The translations under genes and the position numbers were made by a program. From Microthrixaceae bacterium (GTDB taxonomy: Bacteria > Actinomycetota > Acidimicrobiia > Acidimicrobiales > Acidimicrobilacustridaceae): 5,388 nucleotides of DNA. Positions 1 to 5,388 of the stretch are shown piece after piece. Numbering within the stretch: the first letter of the stretch is position 1; the number at the start of each line of letters is the position of its first letter. The notes below the pieces were generated by a model. The model saw only the letters and a program-made list of their open reading frames with translations. It did no database searches and had not been told where the DNA came from. The DNA is taken from contig JAHFUU010000224.1 in the NCBI GenBank assembly GCA_023264915.1, positions 1-5,388 on the forward strand, given 5' to 3'.

Positions 1-57
1 CCCGCTGACCTGCAGCTCACAGATCGTTCACAACTGAGGTTGATCCTGATGTTGTGA
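1..57 (+). CDS. Possible 3' tail of an upstream gene
   Basis: Reading from base 1, the frame stays open for 18 codons and ends at TGA 55-57, giving a tail that reads PADLQLTDRSQLRLILML. The stop overlaps the GTG start of the DUF1800 gene as GTGA, a common arrangement for translationally coupled genes. Third positions are only moderately G/C and no family can be recognised from so short a piece, so it could equally be non-coding leader. The call rests on the open frame and the overlap alone. The 5' part lies outside the window. Confidence 0.25.
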   Translation, partial: PADLQLTDRSQLRLILML

Positions 58-63
58 ACGATC
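22..63. repeat. Perfect 13-bp inverted repeat over the DUF1800 start
   Basis: GATCGTTCACAAC at 22-34 is the exact reverse complement of GTTGTGAACGATC at 51-63, with a 16-base spacer (35-50). As RNA it would form a 13-bp stem. The loop carries the only Shine-Dalgarno-like stretch, GAGG at 36-39, and the 3' arm contains the GTG start codon at 54-56. As DNA it could instead be an operator for a dimeric regulator. No T-run follows, so an intrinsic terminator is less likely. The repeat is read directly from the sequence; its role is inference. Confidence 0.75.
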
Positions 64-1316
64 GGTCCAAGATCGCTTGGTTGTACCGCCGGGCCGGTTT
101 CGGGCTTGGCCCGGGCCAGCTGGACCAGCTCGAAGCAAAGGGTGCGGAAGCGGCTCTCGACGAGCTGGTCGATCCGGACGCTCACGGCATCCCACCTGCG
201 AAGGACCCTTGGGAAGGCGTGACCTTTGACGAGTCTCGGCCCGACCAGCGCCGGGATGTGACAGCGGTTCTCGTTCCCTGGTTCTCGGCGATGGTCAGCA
301 CGCCGCGGCCGTTGCAGGAGTGGATGCGATGGTTCTGGCACGGCCACTTCGTCTCGACCCTCAGCGTCGTCAAGCGACCGTCGCTCCTGGTGGACCAGCT
401 CCGGTTGTTCGGCCAGAAGGGGTTGGGTGACTTCGGGACGCTCCTGCGGGAGGTGAGCATCGACCCGGCGATGCTTGTGTATCTCGACGGCATCCACAAC
501 AAGTTGGGGGCGGTCAACGAGAACTACGGCCGGGAGCTGCTCGAGCTGTTCGCCCTCGGGATTGGGAACTACTCAGAGGCCGATGTCCGCGCGGGAGCGG
601 AATCCCTGAGCGGGTGGACACTCGACCGTGCCAGCGGGAAGGCACGATTCAACCCGCGCCAGCACGATGACACCCGCCACCTCTACCTGGGTCACGAGGG
701 GGTCCACGACCTGGACACAGTGCTGGAAGCTGTGCTCGCGCACCAGGCCTGCGCCTCGTTCATCACCCGGAAGCTCGCGAAGGCGATCTTGGGTCCGGGG
801 GTCGACGGCGGGCTGGTCGATCGCCTCGCCGGCGATTTCCGCTCCAACGGGATGCAGCTCAAGGGGTTGGTGCGTTCGATCCTGGAGGCGGGCATGTCCG
901 GGGCCACAGGCCCGCTCGTCCTGTCGCCGGTCCCGTGGTTGGCAGGTGCCGTGAGAGCACTCGATGCTCCACGCGAGTCGGCATTGGTCGCGGCGCGCAT
1001 CGGTCTTGCGCCGGCAGGTCAAGTCCCCCTGGCCGCGCCGAACGTGGCTGGGTGGCCGGGCGGCAAGTACTGGCTCACGTCCTCGGCGACTGTCGCCCGG
1101 TTCAACATGGCCAGCACGCTGGCCAGTGCCGCGCCGGCAGATGGCCCTGCTTTGGCTGCGGCCACCAGAGGCGACGCGGCTGGCCTGGCTGATGCCCTGG
1201 GTCACCCCGAGGGATTCGGTCCACCCACCTCTGGCGCTTTGGACCAGGTCCGCTCAGCAGGCGCCAAGAGTGTGTTGACAATCGCCCTGTCCTCACCAGA
1301 GGCCGTTCTCGCGTGA
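54..1316 (+). CDS. DUF1800 domain-containing protein
   Basis: A 420-residue protein of the DUF1800 family (PF08811), whose biochemical function is unknown. Family landmarks appear in order: YRRAGFG at 11-17, the aromatic/His block MRWFWHGHF at 91-99, AMLVYLDGIHN around 139-149, the signature NENYGRELLELFALG at 155-169, SGWTL at 186-190, HD and LYLG around 204-213, FITRKLAKAILG at 236-247, and PNVAGWPGG at 329-337 with W340. The domain fills the protein, which is near the short end for the family. No signal peptide or membrane segment is visible. GTG 54 is preferred because the next in-frame start, TTG 81, falls immediately before the RRAGFG motif; an ATG at 49 reads into TGA. Ribosome binding is weak (GAGG 36-39, 14 bases away) and lies in a hairpin loop. 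The DUF1501 gene follows after 14 bases, the usual partner order, so the two are very likely co-transcribed. The family call is firm; the role is unknown. Confidence 0.93.
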   Translation: MNDRSKIAWLYRRAGFGLGPGQLDQLEAKGAEAALDELVDPDAHGIPPAKDPWEGVTFDESRPDQRRDVTAVLVPWFSAMVSTPRPLQEWMRWFWHGHFVSTLSVVKRPSLLVDQLRLFGQKGLGDFGTLLREVSIDPAMLVYLDGIHNKLGAVNENYGRELLELFALGIGNYSEADVRAGAESLSGWTLDRASGKARFNPRQHDDTRHLYLGHEGVHDLDTVLEAVLAHQACASFITRKLAKAILGPGVDGGLVDRLAGDFRSNGMQLKGLVRSILEAGMSGATGPLVLSPVPWLAGAVRALDAPRESALVAARIGLAPAGQVPLAAPNVAGWPGGKYWLTSSATVARFNMASTLASAAPADGPALAAATRGDAAGLADALGHPEGFGPPTSGALDQVRSAGAKSVLTIALSSPEAVLA

Positions 1317-1320
1317 GGGG
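1315..1320 (+). promoter_or_regulatory. Ribosome binding site of the DUF1501 gene
   Basis: GAGGGG begins within the TGA stop of the DUF1800 gene and lies 10 bases before ATG 1331. It supports that ATG over later in-frame GTG codons and suggests that ribosomes finishing the first gene help load the second. A nearer ATG at 1321 is in another frame and touches the site, so it is unlikely to be used. Confidence 0.6.
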
Positions 1321-1330
1321 ATGATCGCCG

Positions 1331-2965
1331 ATGCCCGCCGAACCAGACGAAGTCCGCAACGAGCCAGCCGACAGGCCGCCAGCCACGACGACGAACGCAC
1401 AAGGCGCCCCGACTGCGGACCAGCGCCCCCAACCAAGGCCAGAGCCTGGCTCGCTGTTCGCACGGCCACCCGAAGCTCCGGCCGAGGCCCCGACGGGCGG
1501 CGAGGCCCGTGCGGCTGCAGTTCACGGGACTGAGACTCCTCGATCCGAGCGCCCCTTGCCGGGGACCCCTGTGCCGGGGACCCCTGTGCCGGGGACCCCG
1601 GTGGCGGGGACCCCGGTGGCGGGGACCTCCAACCACCAGCCGATCTCGCGGCGCGGCTTCCTGACCATCGCTGGCGGCGCGGCGGCCGCTGCTGCCGGAG
1701 GTGCTCTGGCGTGGAACGCGCTCGTTCGGGACCACCTCGAGGATGCGGTCAGCTCCACTGCGCCCGGGAGCGTCCCAGGTTCGATTCCGGGCCAGGGCGG
1801 GACGAGCCGCGCGGGTGCCGCGCCGGGCCGGACCCTGATCGTGCTCCAGCTTGCTGGCGGCAACGACGGCCTCAACACCTTGGTCCCCGTCCATGACGGG
1901 CGGTACTTCGACGCGCGGCCCGCACTGCACGTCAAGGAAGCAGATGTCGTCACGATCGACGGCGCAACGTATGGCCTGCATCCCGGACTGGCTCCTCTGG
2001 CCCAGTTCTGGAACGGCGGCCGGATCGCAGCAGTCGACGCCGTGGGCTTCACCCAGGGCCAGAGCAGGTCGCACTTCCAGGCCATCGACTTGTGGTGGTC
2101 AGCCCAGCCTGGCCAACCCCGGACAACGGGATGGCTCGGTAGGTGGCTTGACCGCTCGGGCGATCTGACGAACCCACTGCGGGCCATCTCGCTGGGGGCT
2201 CCCTCACCGTCGCTCACCGGTGACCGCTCGCTGTCGACCACGGTGCTCGACCCGGCGAGCTTCATGCTGATGGCACCCAAGGGCGCGAGCGCCGATCAGC
2301 TCGCCAAGGCCTTCGAGGCCACGGCCTCACCCCAGTCGAACGACCCCGACGTTGCAGCGGTGCAGGCCTCGATCCCCAGTGCTCTCGATGCCGTCGAGCT
2401 GCTGGCCAAGGTCACCGGGAAAGGGAATCCGCCAACGCCGACCACGGCGCGGCAGGCAACCCCCGGCCGACCGGCCGCAGCCGGCAGAGGCGACATCGGC
2501 GAGCTGCTCGACGTGGCCGCGGGGATCATCGACTTGCAGATCGGTACCCAGGTCGTGGTCATAGGGGTGGGCGGGTTCGACACCCATGCCAACCAGGCCA
2601 CGGTCCAGCCGCAGCTGCTCTCTGACCTGGGCAAGGGGCTGAGCGAGTTCATGACGGTTCTGGATCAACGAGGCCGAGGAGATGATGTGATGGTCATGAC
2701 CATGAGCGAGTTCGGGCGCCGCGTTGCCGAGAACGGCAGTGGCACCGACCACGGGAAGGGCGGCGTGCAGTTCCTCGCCGGCAAGGCCGTCAAGGGCAAG
2801 CAGGTGATCGGTCAGGCAGACCTGGCCCACCTCGACGAAGGCGACGTCCCCATTGCGGTCGACACCCGATCGCTGTATGCGGCCGCCCTCGACTGGTTGT
2901 GCGGCGACACCCAGCTGACCGATGACATCCTCGGTGGCTCGTTCGACCGCCTCGGGCTGATCTAG
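1331..2965 (+). CDS. DUF1501 protein with displaced Tat signal
   Basis: A 544-residue protein of the DUF1501 family (PF07394), related by fold to the alkaline phosphatase/sulfatase group; its reaction is not established. Residues 1-100 form a Pro/Ala-rich, low-complexity extension ending in PGTPV/AGTPV repeats. A twin-arginine signal follows: SRRGF at 106-110, an Ala/Gly hydrophobic stretch at 111-127 and a possible ALA cleavage site before W128. The domain then shows LAGGNDGLNTLVP (174-186), LHPGL (216-220), QSRSHFQAIDLW (244-255), GFDTH (415-419), and MSEFGRR (458-464) followed by TDHGKGG (472-478). The Asp and His residues in these motifs are the likely metal or active-site ligands, by analogy with the superfamily. 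A Pro/Ala-rich linker lies near 362-386. The protein is probably folded in the cytoplasm and exported by Tat. The RR normally sits close to the N-terminus, so the 106 residues before it are odd; GTG 1616 is an alternative start that would put RR at positions 12-13. The gene forms an operon with DUF1800. Confidence 0.93.
   Translation: MPAEPDEVRNEPADRPPATTTNAQGAPTADQRPQPRPEPGSLFARPPEAPAEAPTGGEARAAAVHGTETPRSERPLPGTPVPGTPVPGTPVAGTPVAGTSNHQPISRRGFLTIAGGAAAAAAGGALAWNALVRDHLEDAVSSTAPGSVPGSIPGQGGTSRAGAAPGRTLIVLQLAGGNDGLNTLVPVHDGRYFDARPALHVKEADVVTIDGATYGLHPGLAPLAQFWNGGRIAAVDAVGFTQGQSRSHFQAIDLWWSAQPGQPRTTGWLGRWLDRSGDLTNPLRAISLGAPSPSLTGDRSLSTTVLDPASFMLMAPKGASADQLAKAFEATASPQSNDPDVAAVQASIPSALDAVELLAKVTGKGNPPTPTTARQATPGRPAAAGRGDIGELLDVAAGIIDLQIGTQVVVIGVGGFDTHANQATVQPQLLSDLGKGLSEFMTVLDQRGRGDDVMVMTMSEFGRRVAENGSGTDHGKGGVQFLAGKAVKGKQVIGQADLAHLDEGDVPIAVDTRSLYAAALDWLCGDTQLTDDILGGSFDRLGLI
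1559..1629. repeat. 15-bp tandem repeat encoding PGTPV/AGTPV
   Basis: Four full units lie at 1559-1573, 1574-1588, 1589-1603 and 1604-1618, followed by a partial fifth. The first two read CCGGGGACCCCTGTG identically; the third changes T to G near its end and the fourth also changes its first base to G. The period is a multiple of three, so copy changes keep the frame and add or remove five residues. Each full unit ends in an in-frame GTG six bases after a GGGG, which could act as a weak start site. The repeat lies immediately before the Tat signal of the DUF1501 protein. Confidence 0.85.
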
Positions 2966-3012
2966 GCCAGGGCGGGAATCAGAACCTGCTCGCCACCGGT
3001 CGCGGATCCCAT

Positions 3013-3038
3013 CCCAGCCACATGACTCGTGGGTTGGG
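3013..3038. terminator. Bulged hairpin after DUF1501, possible terminator
   Basis: CCCAGCCAC (3013-3021) can pair with GTGG (3029-3032) and TTGGG (3034-3038), leaving G3033 bulged, one G-T pair and a seven-base loop. It starts 48 bases past the DUF1501 stop and precedes the SDR promoter candidate. No U-tract follows; in high-GC bacteria hairpins without U-tracts sometimes still terminate, but this is unproven. It could also be chance pairing in GC-rich DNA. Confidence 0.3.
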
Positions 3039-3049
3039 CGGAGCCCCGC

Positions 3050-3055
3050 TAGCTT
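3050..3055 (+). promoter_or_regulatory. Probable leaderless -10 element for the SDR gene
   Basis: TAGCTT fits the TANNNT -10 pattern and ends seven bases before GTG 3063. This is the spacing expected when transcription begins at or next to the start codon. No Shine-Dalgarno sequence is present before this GTG (the bases are CTTCGCGGCC), which agrees with a leaderless mRNA, a frequent arrangement in actinobacteria. No convincing -35 hexamer lies 16-19 bases upstream. The element is inferred from pattern and spacing. Confidence 0.45.
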
Positions 3056-3062
3056 CGCGGCC

Positions 3063-3833
3063 GTGACCGAGATCGACATCAATAGGTTGGTTCGCCTCGA
3101 TGACCGGGTAGCCATAGTCACGGGCGCGTCCAGCGGTCTGGGCAACCGGTTCGCCAGGGTCTTGCATGCCGCTGGCGCCACCGTCGTGTTGGCAGCGAGG
3201 CGGGCCGACCGGATCGACCAGCTCGCTGGGGAGCTGACCGGCTCGGTGCCCGTGGTATGCGATGTGACCGACGACGATCAGCGCCGGCATCTTGTCGAGG
3301 TTGCTCTGGGCCTTGACGGTCGCATCGACATACTCGTCAACAACGCTGGTGTGAGCAATCCGATGCCTGCCGAGGACGAGCCGCTCGATCACTTCGAGGC
3401 GGTGATGAACCTCAACGTCAACTCGCTGTTCGCGATGTGCCAGCTGGTGGGGCGGCACATGATCGATCGCGGCAATGGGGTGATCGTCAACGTGGCATCG
3501 ATCCTGGGCATGGTCGCGTCGGCACCTGTCAAGCAGGCCAGCTACACAGCGTCCAAGGGCGCTGTCGTCAACCTCACCCGAGAGCTCGGAGCCCAGTGGG
3601 CCCGCAAGGGTGTCCGGGTCAACGCGCTGGCTCCCGGTTGGTTCCCGAGCGAGCTGACCTCGGAGATGTTCGACGATGAAGCGTCCCTGGCGTTTCTCCG
3701 CCGCAATGCCCCGATGGGACGCGGTGGCGACGAGGCAGAGCTCGACGGCGCCTTGGTGTTCCTTGCTGGCGATGCATCCACCTATATGACCGGAGCCGTG
3801 CTCGTGATTGACGGGGGATGGACTGCGCGTTGA
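3063..3833 (+). CDS. SDR family NAD(P)-dependent oxidoreductase
   Basis: A 256-residue classical short-chain dehydrogenase/reductase, the usual length for the family and probably a soluble cytoplasmic tetramer. Residues 16-19 form the first Rossmann strand, followed by the cofactor motif TGASSGLG at 20-27. D67-V68 lies at the adenine pocket and NNAG at 93-96. The catalytic set is complete: N118, S146, Y161 and K165 (YTASK at 161-165). PG at 191-192 and the C-terminal IDGGW at 249-253 are also typical. R46-R47 after the second strand, with no Asp there, suggests NADP(H) rather than NAD(H). It resembles 3-oxoacyl-ACP reductase/FabG-like and sugar or alcohol dehydrogenases, but the substrate cannot be read from the sequence, so no symbol is given. 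GTG 3063 is chosen because it leaves a normal N-terminus and sits behind a leaderless promoter pattern. The 97-bp gap and opposing hairpin suggest a transcript separate from the DUF1501 gene. Confidence 0.93.
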   Translation: MTEIDINRLVRLDDRVAIVTGASSGLGNRFARVLHAAGATVVLAARRADRIDQLAGELTGSVPVVCDVTDDDQRRHLVEVALGLDGRIDILVNNAGVSNPMPAEDEPLDHFEAVMNLNVNSLFAMCQLVGRHMIDRGNGVIVNVASILGMVASAPVKQASYTASKGAVVNLTRELGAQWARKGVRVNALAPGWFPSELTSEMFDDEASLAFLRRNAPMGRGGDEAELDGALVFLAGDASTYMTGAVLVIDGGWTAR

Positions 3834-3871
3834 GGCGCCGCCTTCCCAGACCGAGCAGTTGAAGCGAACCT

Positions 3872-3888
3872 CGCCCGGCGGCCGGGTG
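3872..3888. terminator. Compact GC hairpin after the SDR gene
   Basis: CGCCCGG (3872-3878) pairs with CCGGGTG (3882-3888) around a three-base CGG loop, giving seven pairs including one G-T. It starts 39 bases after the SDR stop. GTGGGGGTC follows rather than a T-run, so any termination would be of the U-tract-free type. It is a weak call because such stems arise easily in GC-rich DNA. Confidence 0.3.
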
Positions 3889-3994
3889 TGGGGGTCTGTC
3901 AGCACCTGGGCGATCAGCGGGTGATCTCTGGAGGAGGCGCCCATCCCACAGCGACGTCAGGGCCCTGCTCGCCGGAGGTCTCCTCGATGGACCC

Positions 3995-4120
3995 TTGCCT
4001 CGCGCCCGCAGGTCGGGGACTTGCCGCGCGAGGCGCCAGATCCGGGTCCGCGTGCCCACGCATGAGGACAGCTTGTATGTTCTGCACCTCACCCAGCTGG
4101 GCATCAAGGAGTGCACTTGA
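3995..4120 (+). CDS. Possible small protein overlapping the transporter start
   Basis: A frame open from 3863 ends at TGA 4118-4120. From about 3944 on, its codons have G or C at most third positions, as in the real genes nearby. Its last residues read VPTHEDSLYVLHLTQLGIKECT, which looks more protein-like than the shadow frames. The stop overlaps the TTG start of the next gene as TTGA, and the AAGGAG of that gene is made from its codons AAG GAG. The weakness is the start: TTG 3995 (41 codons) and GTG 4052 (22 codons) both lack good ribosome sites, and no ATG is in frame. It could be a short coupled leader gene, the remnant of a longer gene, or chance. No family is recognised. Confidence 0.25.
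   Translation: MPRARRSGTCRARRQIRVRVPTHEDSLYVLHLTQLGIKECT
4106..4111 (+). promoter_or_regulatory. Ribosome binding site deciding the TTG start at 4117
   Basis: AAGGAG is the strongest Shine-Dalgarno match near a start in the window, and it lies five bases before TTG 4117. The alternative in-frame starts GTG 4165 and ATG 4183 have no such sequence upstream, so this site favours TTG as the true start. Confidence 0.6.
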
Positions 4121-5388
4121 CATCGGAGCTGACGCGTGGGGGGCCTGCCACCGCCACATGGTTGGTGTCGCGTCCCTGGGTCATGACCCTCGCTGTGATC
4201 GCACCGATAGCGCTCTTGGCGATCTCGTGCACTTCGGCCCCTGAACCCTCGGTGGCTCCGGCGACCGGTCCCACGGGCGTCGTGGCCAGCGGAGAGCTGC
4301 ACTTCGGTCTGTCGACCGACCCTGGATCTCCGAGCCCGGTCGGTCCTCGGTGGTCGACCGAGCAGTTCCAGCTCGGCCGCGCGTTGTATGACCCGCTGGT
4401 CTCCTATGACGAGAACTACGTTCCCAAGCCGTTGCTGGCCGAAGCTGTCGAGCCCAATGCCGAGTTCACAGCCTGGACGGTGACGGTTCGCAGCGGGGTC
4501 AGGTTCCATGACGGCTCGGAGCTCGGCGCCGAGGCCGTACGCCTCCAGATCGAGACAGCTCGGGCCAATCCGCACCAGTCCAGCGCTCTGTCGCTCGTCA
4601 GCGGTGTCGAGATCACCGGACCGCGGTCCGTCGTCGTCCGCATGCGATCGCCGTGGTCGGCCTTCCTTCACGTGCTCGCCTCTCAACTCGGGTTCGTGGC
4701 GTCCCCAGGGACGTCTTCGACCGAGAACCCAGATCGCCCGGTTGGAACTGGCCCCTTCAGCTGGGACCTGCACGAGCCGGGGCACCGGGTGCACCTGAGG
4801 AGATCTGACACCTACTGGCAGCCGGGCAAGCCTCTGCTCGAAGGCCTCGACTTCGTGGCTGTCCCCGATCCGGCGGTCCGGCTGCGGATGGTGCGATCCG
4901 GGACGCTTCAGGCCGCCGAGGTCCACGAGCCCGAGGTGGGTGCGCGCATAGCGCAGCTCGGGGGCGAGAGAGGCCCGCTCCAGGTGTTGACTGACAACAG
5001 CGGTGAGAGCCCCGAGCTTGTGATAGTGCTGCAATCGGCCCGCCCGCCTTTCTCGGTGGCTCCAGCCCGGCAGGCAGTGGCATTCGGGATCGACCGGGAA
5101 GCGGTGTCGCGCCGCGTGTTCGGTGGTGCTTACCCGCAGGCCTACGGCCCCTACAGCGAAGGCTCACCGTGGTACGGCCAGGCGCCGTGGCCCGGCTGGG
5201 ACGCGGGCAAGGCACGGCAATCAGCGATCGACTACGACAAGGAGGTCGGCCTGGCCTTGCGCTTCACGATGCTGTTCCCCTCCGACCCCAGCTTCGCGAG
5301 CCTCGGTCAGCTGCTGGTGAGCGAGCTCGAGGCGGCCGGCATCGGCACCACCCTCGAGGTGCTGCCGTCTGAGGAGATCGCCCGGAGG
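4117..5388 (+). CDS. ABC transporter substrate-binding lipoprotein, family 5 (partial)
   Basis: The first 424 codons of an extracellular solute-binding protein of family 5 (SBP_bac_5; oligopeptide/dipeptide/nickel type). The stop lies past the window edge, and family members run to about 500-550 residues. The start encodes a long n-region with two Arg (residues 7 and 19), a hydrophobic stretch from about V22 to I36, then LAISC with C38 as the likely lipidated cysteine. Ala at -3 is a less usual lipobox residue. A Ser/Pro/Ala/Gly linker follows. The domain shows RALYDPLVSYD (from residue 88), the family hallmark FHDG at 130-133, PVGTGPF at 208-214, a YWQPGKPLLEGLDF segment near 230-243, and AFGIDREAV at 322-330, matching the family's 'AIDR' helix. 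The protein should capture a peptide-like or other ligand outside the membrane and pass it to permease and ATPase subunits, probably encoded downstream. TTG 4117 is favoured by AAGGAG; GTG 4165 would shorten the n-region to 21 residues. The ligand is not predictable. Confidence 0.88.
   Translation, partial: MTSELTRGGPATATWLVSRPWVMTLAVIAPIALLAISCTSAPEPSVAPATGPTGVVASGELHFGLSTDPGSPSPVGPRWSTEQFQLGRALYDPLVSYDENYVPKPLLAEAVEPNAEFTAWTVTVRSGVRFHDGSELGAEAVRLQIETARANPHQSSALSLVSGVEITGPRSVVVRMRSPWSAFLHVLASQLGFVASPGTSSTENPDRPVGTGPFSWDLHEPGHRVHLRRSDTYWQPGKPLLEGLDFVAVPDPAVRLRMVRSGTLQAAEVHEPEVGARIAQLGGERGPLQVLTDNSGESPELVIVLQSARPPFSVAPARQAVAFGIDREAVSRRVFGGAYPQAYGPYSEGSPWYGQAPWPGWDAGKARQSAIDYDKEVGLALRFTMLFPSDPSFASLGQLLVSELEAAGIGTTLEVLPSEEIARR

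Larger units (their letters stand above)
3834..4116. other. Gap between SDR and transporter genes
   Basis: No gene can be firmly supported in these 283 bases. The stretch contains a GC-rich hairpin near its start (3872-3888), an orphan GGAGGAGG at 3930-3937 with no standard start codon 5-10 bases downstream, and a possible small frame ending at 4120. GC bias makes several frames long on both strands, but none shows a recognisable domain. No promoter with both hexamers was found for the transporter gene. Confidence 0.5.

Noticed and set aside
1202..2280. Two minus-strand frames opposite DUF1501, one with HRGPRHRGPR repeats
   Set aside because: The repeats are simply the antisense reading of the 15-bp array; the + strand motifs are decisive.
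2979..3944. Minus-strand frame of 321 codons antisense to the SDR gene
   Set aside because: The + strand carries the complete SDR catalytic set; the antisense product has no recognisable motif.
4117..4122. TTGACA, a perfect -35 consensus
   Set aside because: No -10-like hexamer occurs 16-18 bases downstream (the sequence there is G/C-rich), and the bases are better explained as the TTG ACA first codons behind AAGGAG.
3888..4244. Plus-strand frame of 118 codons from GTG 3888, with an internal ATG 3987 behind GGAGG
   Set aside because: It overlaps the lipoprotein signal region in another frame, lacks a domain and has Ser/Cys/His-rich composition typical of a shadow frame; the GGAGG-ATG spacing alone is not enough.
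3849..4367. 12-base direct repeat GACCGAGCAGTT at 3849-3860 and 4356-4367
   Set aside because: The second copy lies inside coding sequence (TEQF) and nothing else flanks the copies in common; probably chance.
3619..5034. Long minus-strand frame of 471 codons opposite the SDR end and the transporter gene
   Set aside because: It lies opposite two genes with clear family motifs, is rich in Arg/Pro/Gly/Ser without any domain, and is explained by GC bias of the opposite strand.
1..5388. Search by eye for CRISPR arrays, insertion sequences, tRNA and rRNA
   Set aside because: No regularly spaced repeats, transposase motifs, tRNA-like cloverleaf or rRNA sequence was seen.

Overview
The window is GC-rich bacterial DNA. 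Codon third positions are strongly G/C, GTG and TTG starts are used, one gene has a probable leaderless promoter, and a Tat-exported DUF1501 protein is paired with a DUF1800 protein. This fits a high-GC actinobacterium, possibly of the Acidimicrobiia type. The lineage is inferred from style only; there is no rRNA or marker gene.

Layout, all genes on the + strand. Positions 1-57 may hold the last codons of an upstream gene whose TGA overlaps the next start as GTGA. Positions 54-1316 encode a DUF1800 protein and 1331-2965 a DUF1501 protein with a twin-arginine signal. Only 14 bases separate them and a GAGGGG ribosome site sits at the junction, so they form an operon. A perfect 13-bp inverted repeat (22-34 / 51-63) spans the start of the first gene and places its GTG inside a stem. 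The 97-bp gap after DUF1501 holds a bulged hairpin and a TAGCTT -10 element seven bases before the next GTG. Positions 3063-3833 encode a classical short-chain dehydrogenase/reductase. The gap 3834-4116 holds a GC-rich hairpin, an unused GGAGGAGG and a possible small reading frame that ends overlapping the next start. From 4117 to the window edge runs the first 424 codons of a lipoprotein-type, family 5 ABC-transporter substrate-binding protein.

Function: DUF1800 and DUF1501 proteins are a widely recurring pair of unknown biochemical role. Here one partner carries a Tat signal and the other has no visible export signal. The SDR and the transporter protein look like separate transcription units with no evident link to the pair. 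No CRISPR array, transposon, tRNA or rRNA was seen. The most unusual points are the start-codon hairpin, the Pro-rich extension with 15-bp repeats before the Tat signal, and the two four-base stop/start overlaps (GTGA and TTGA).
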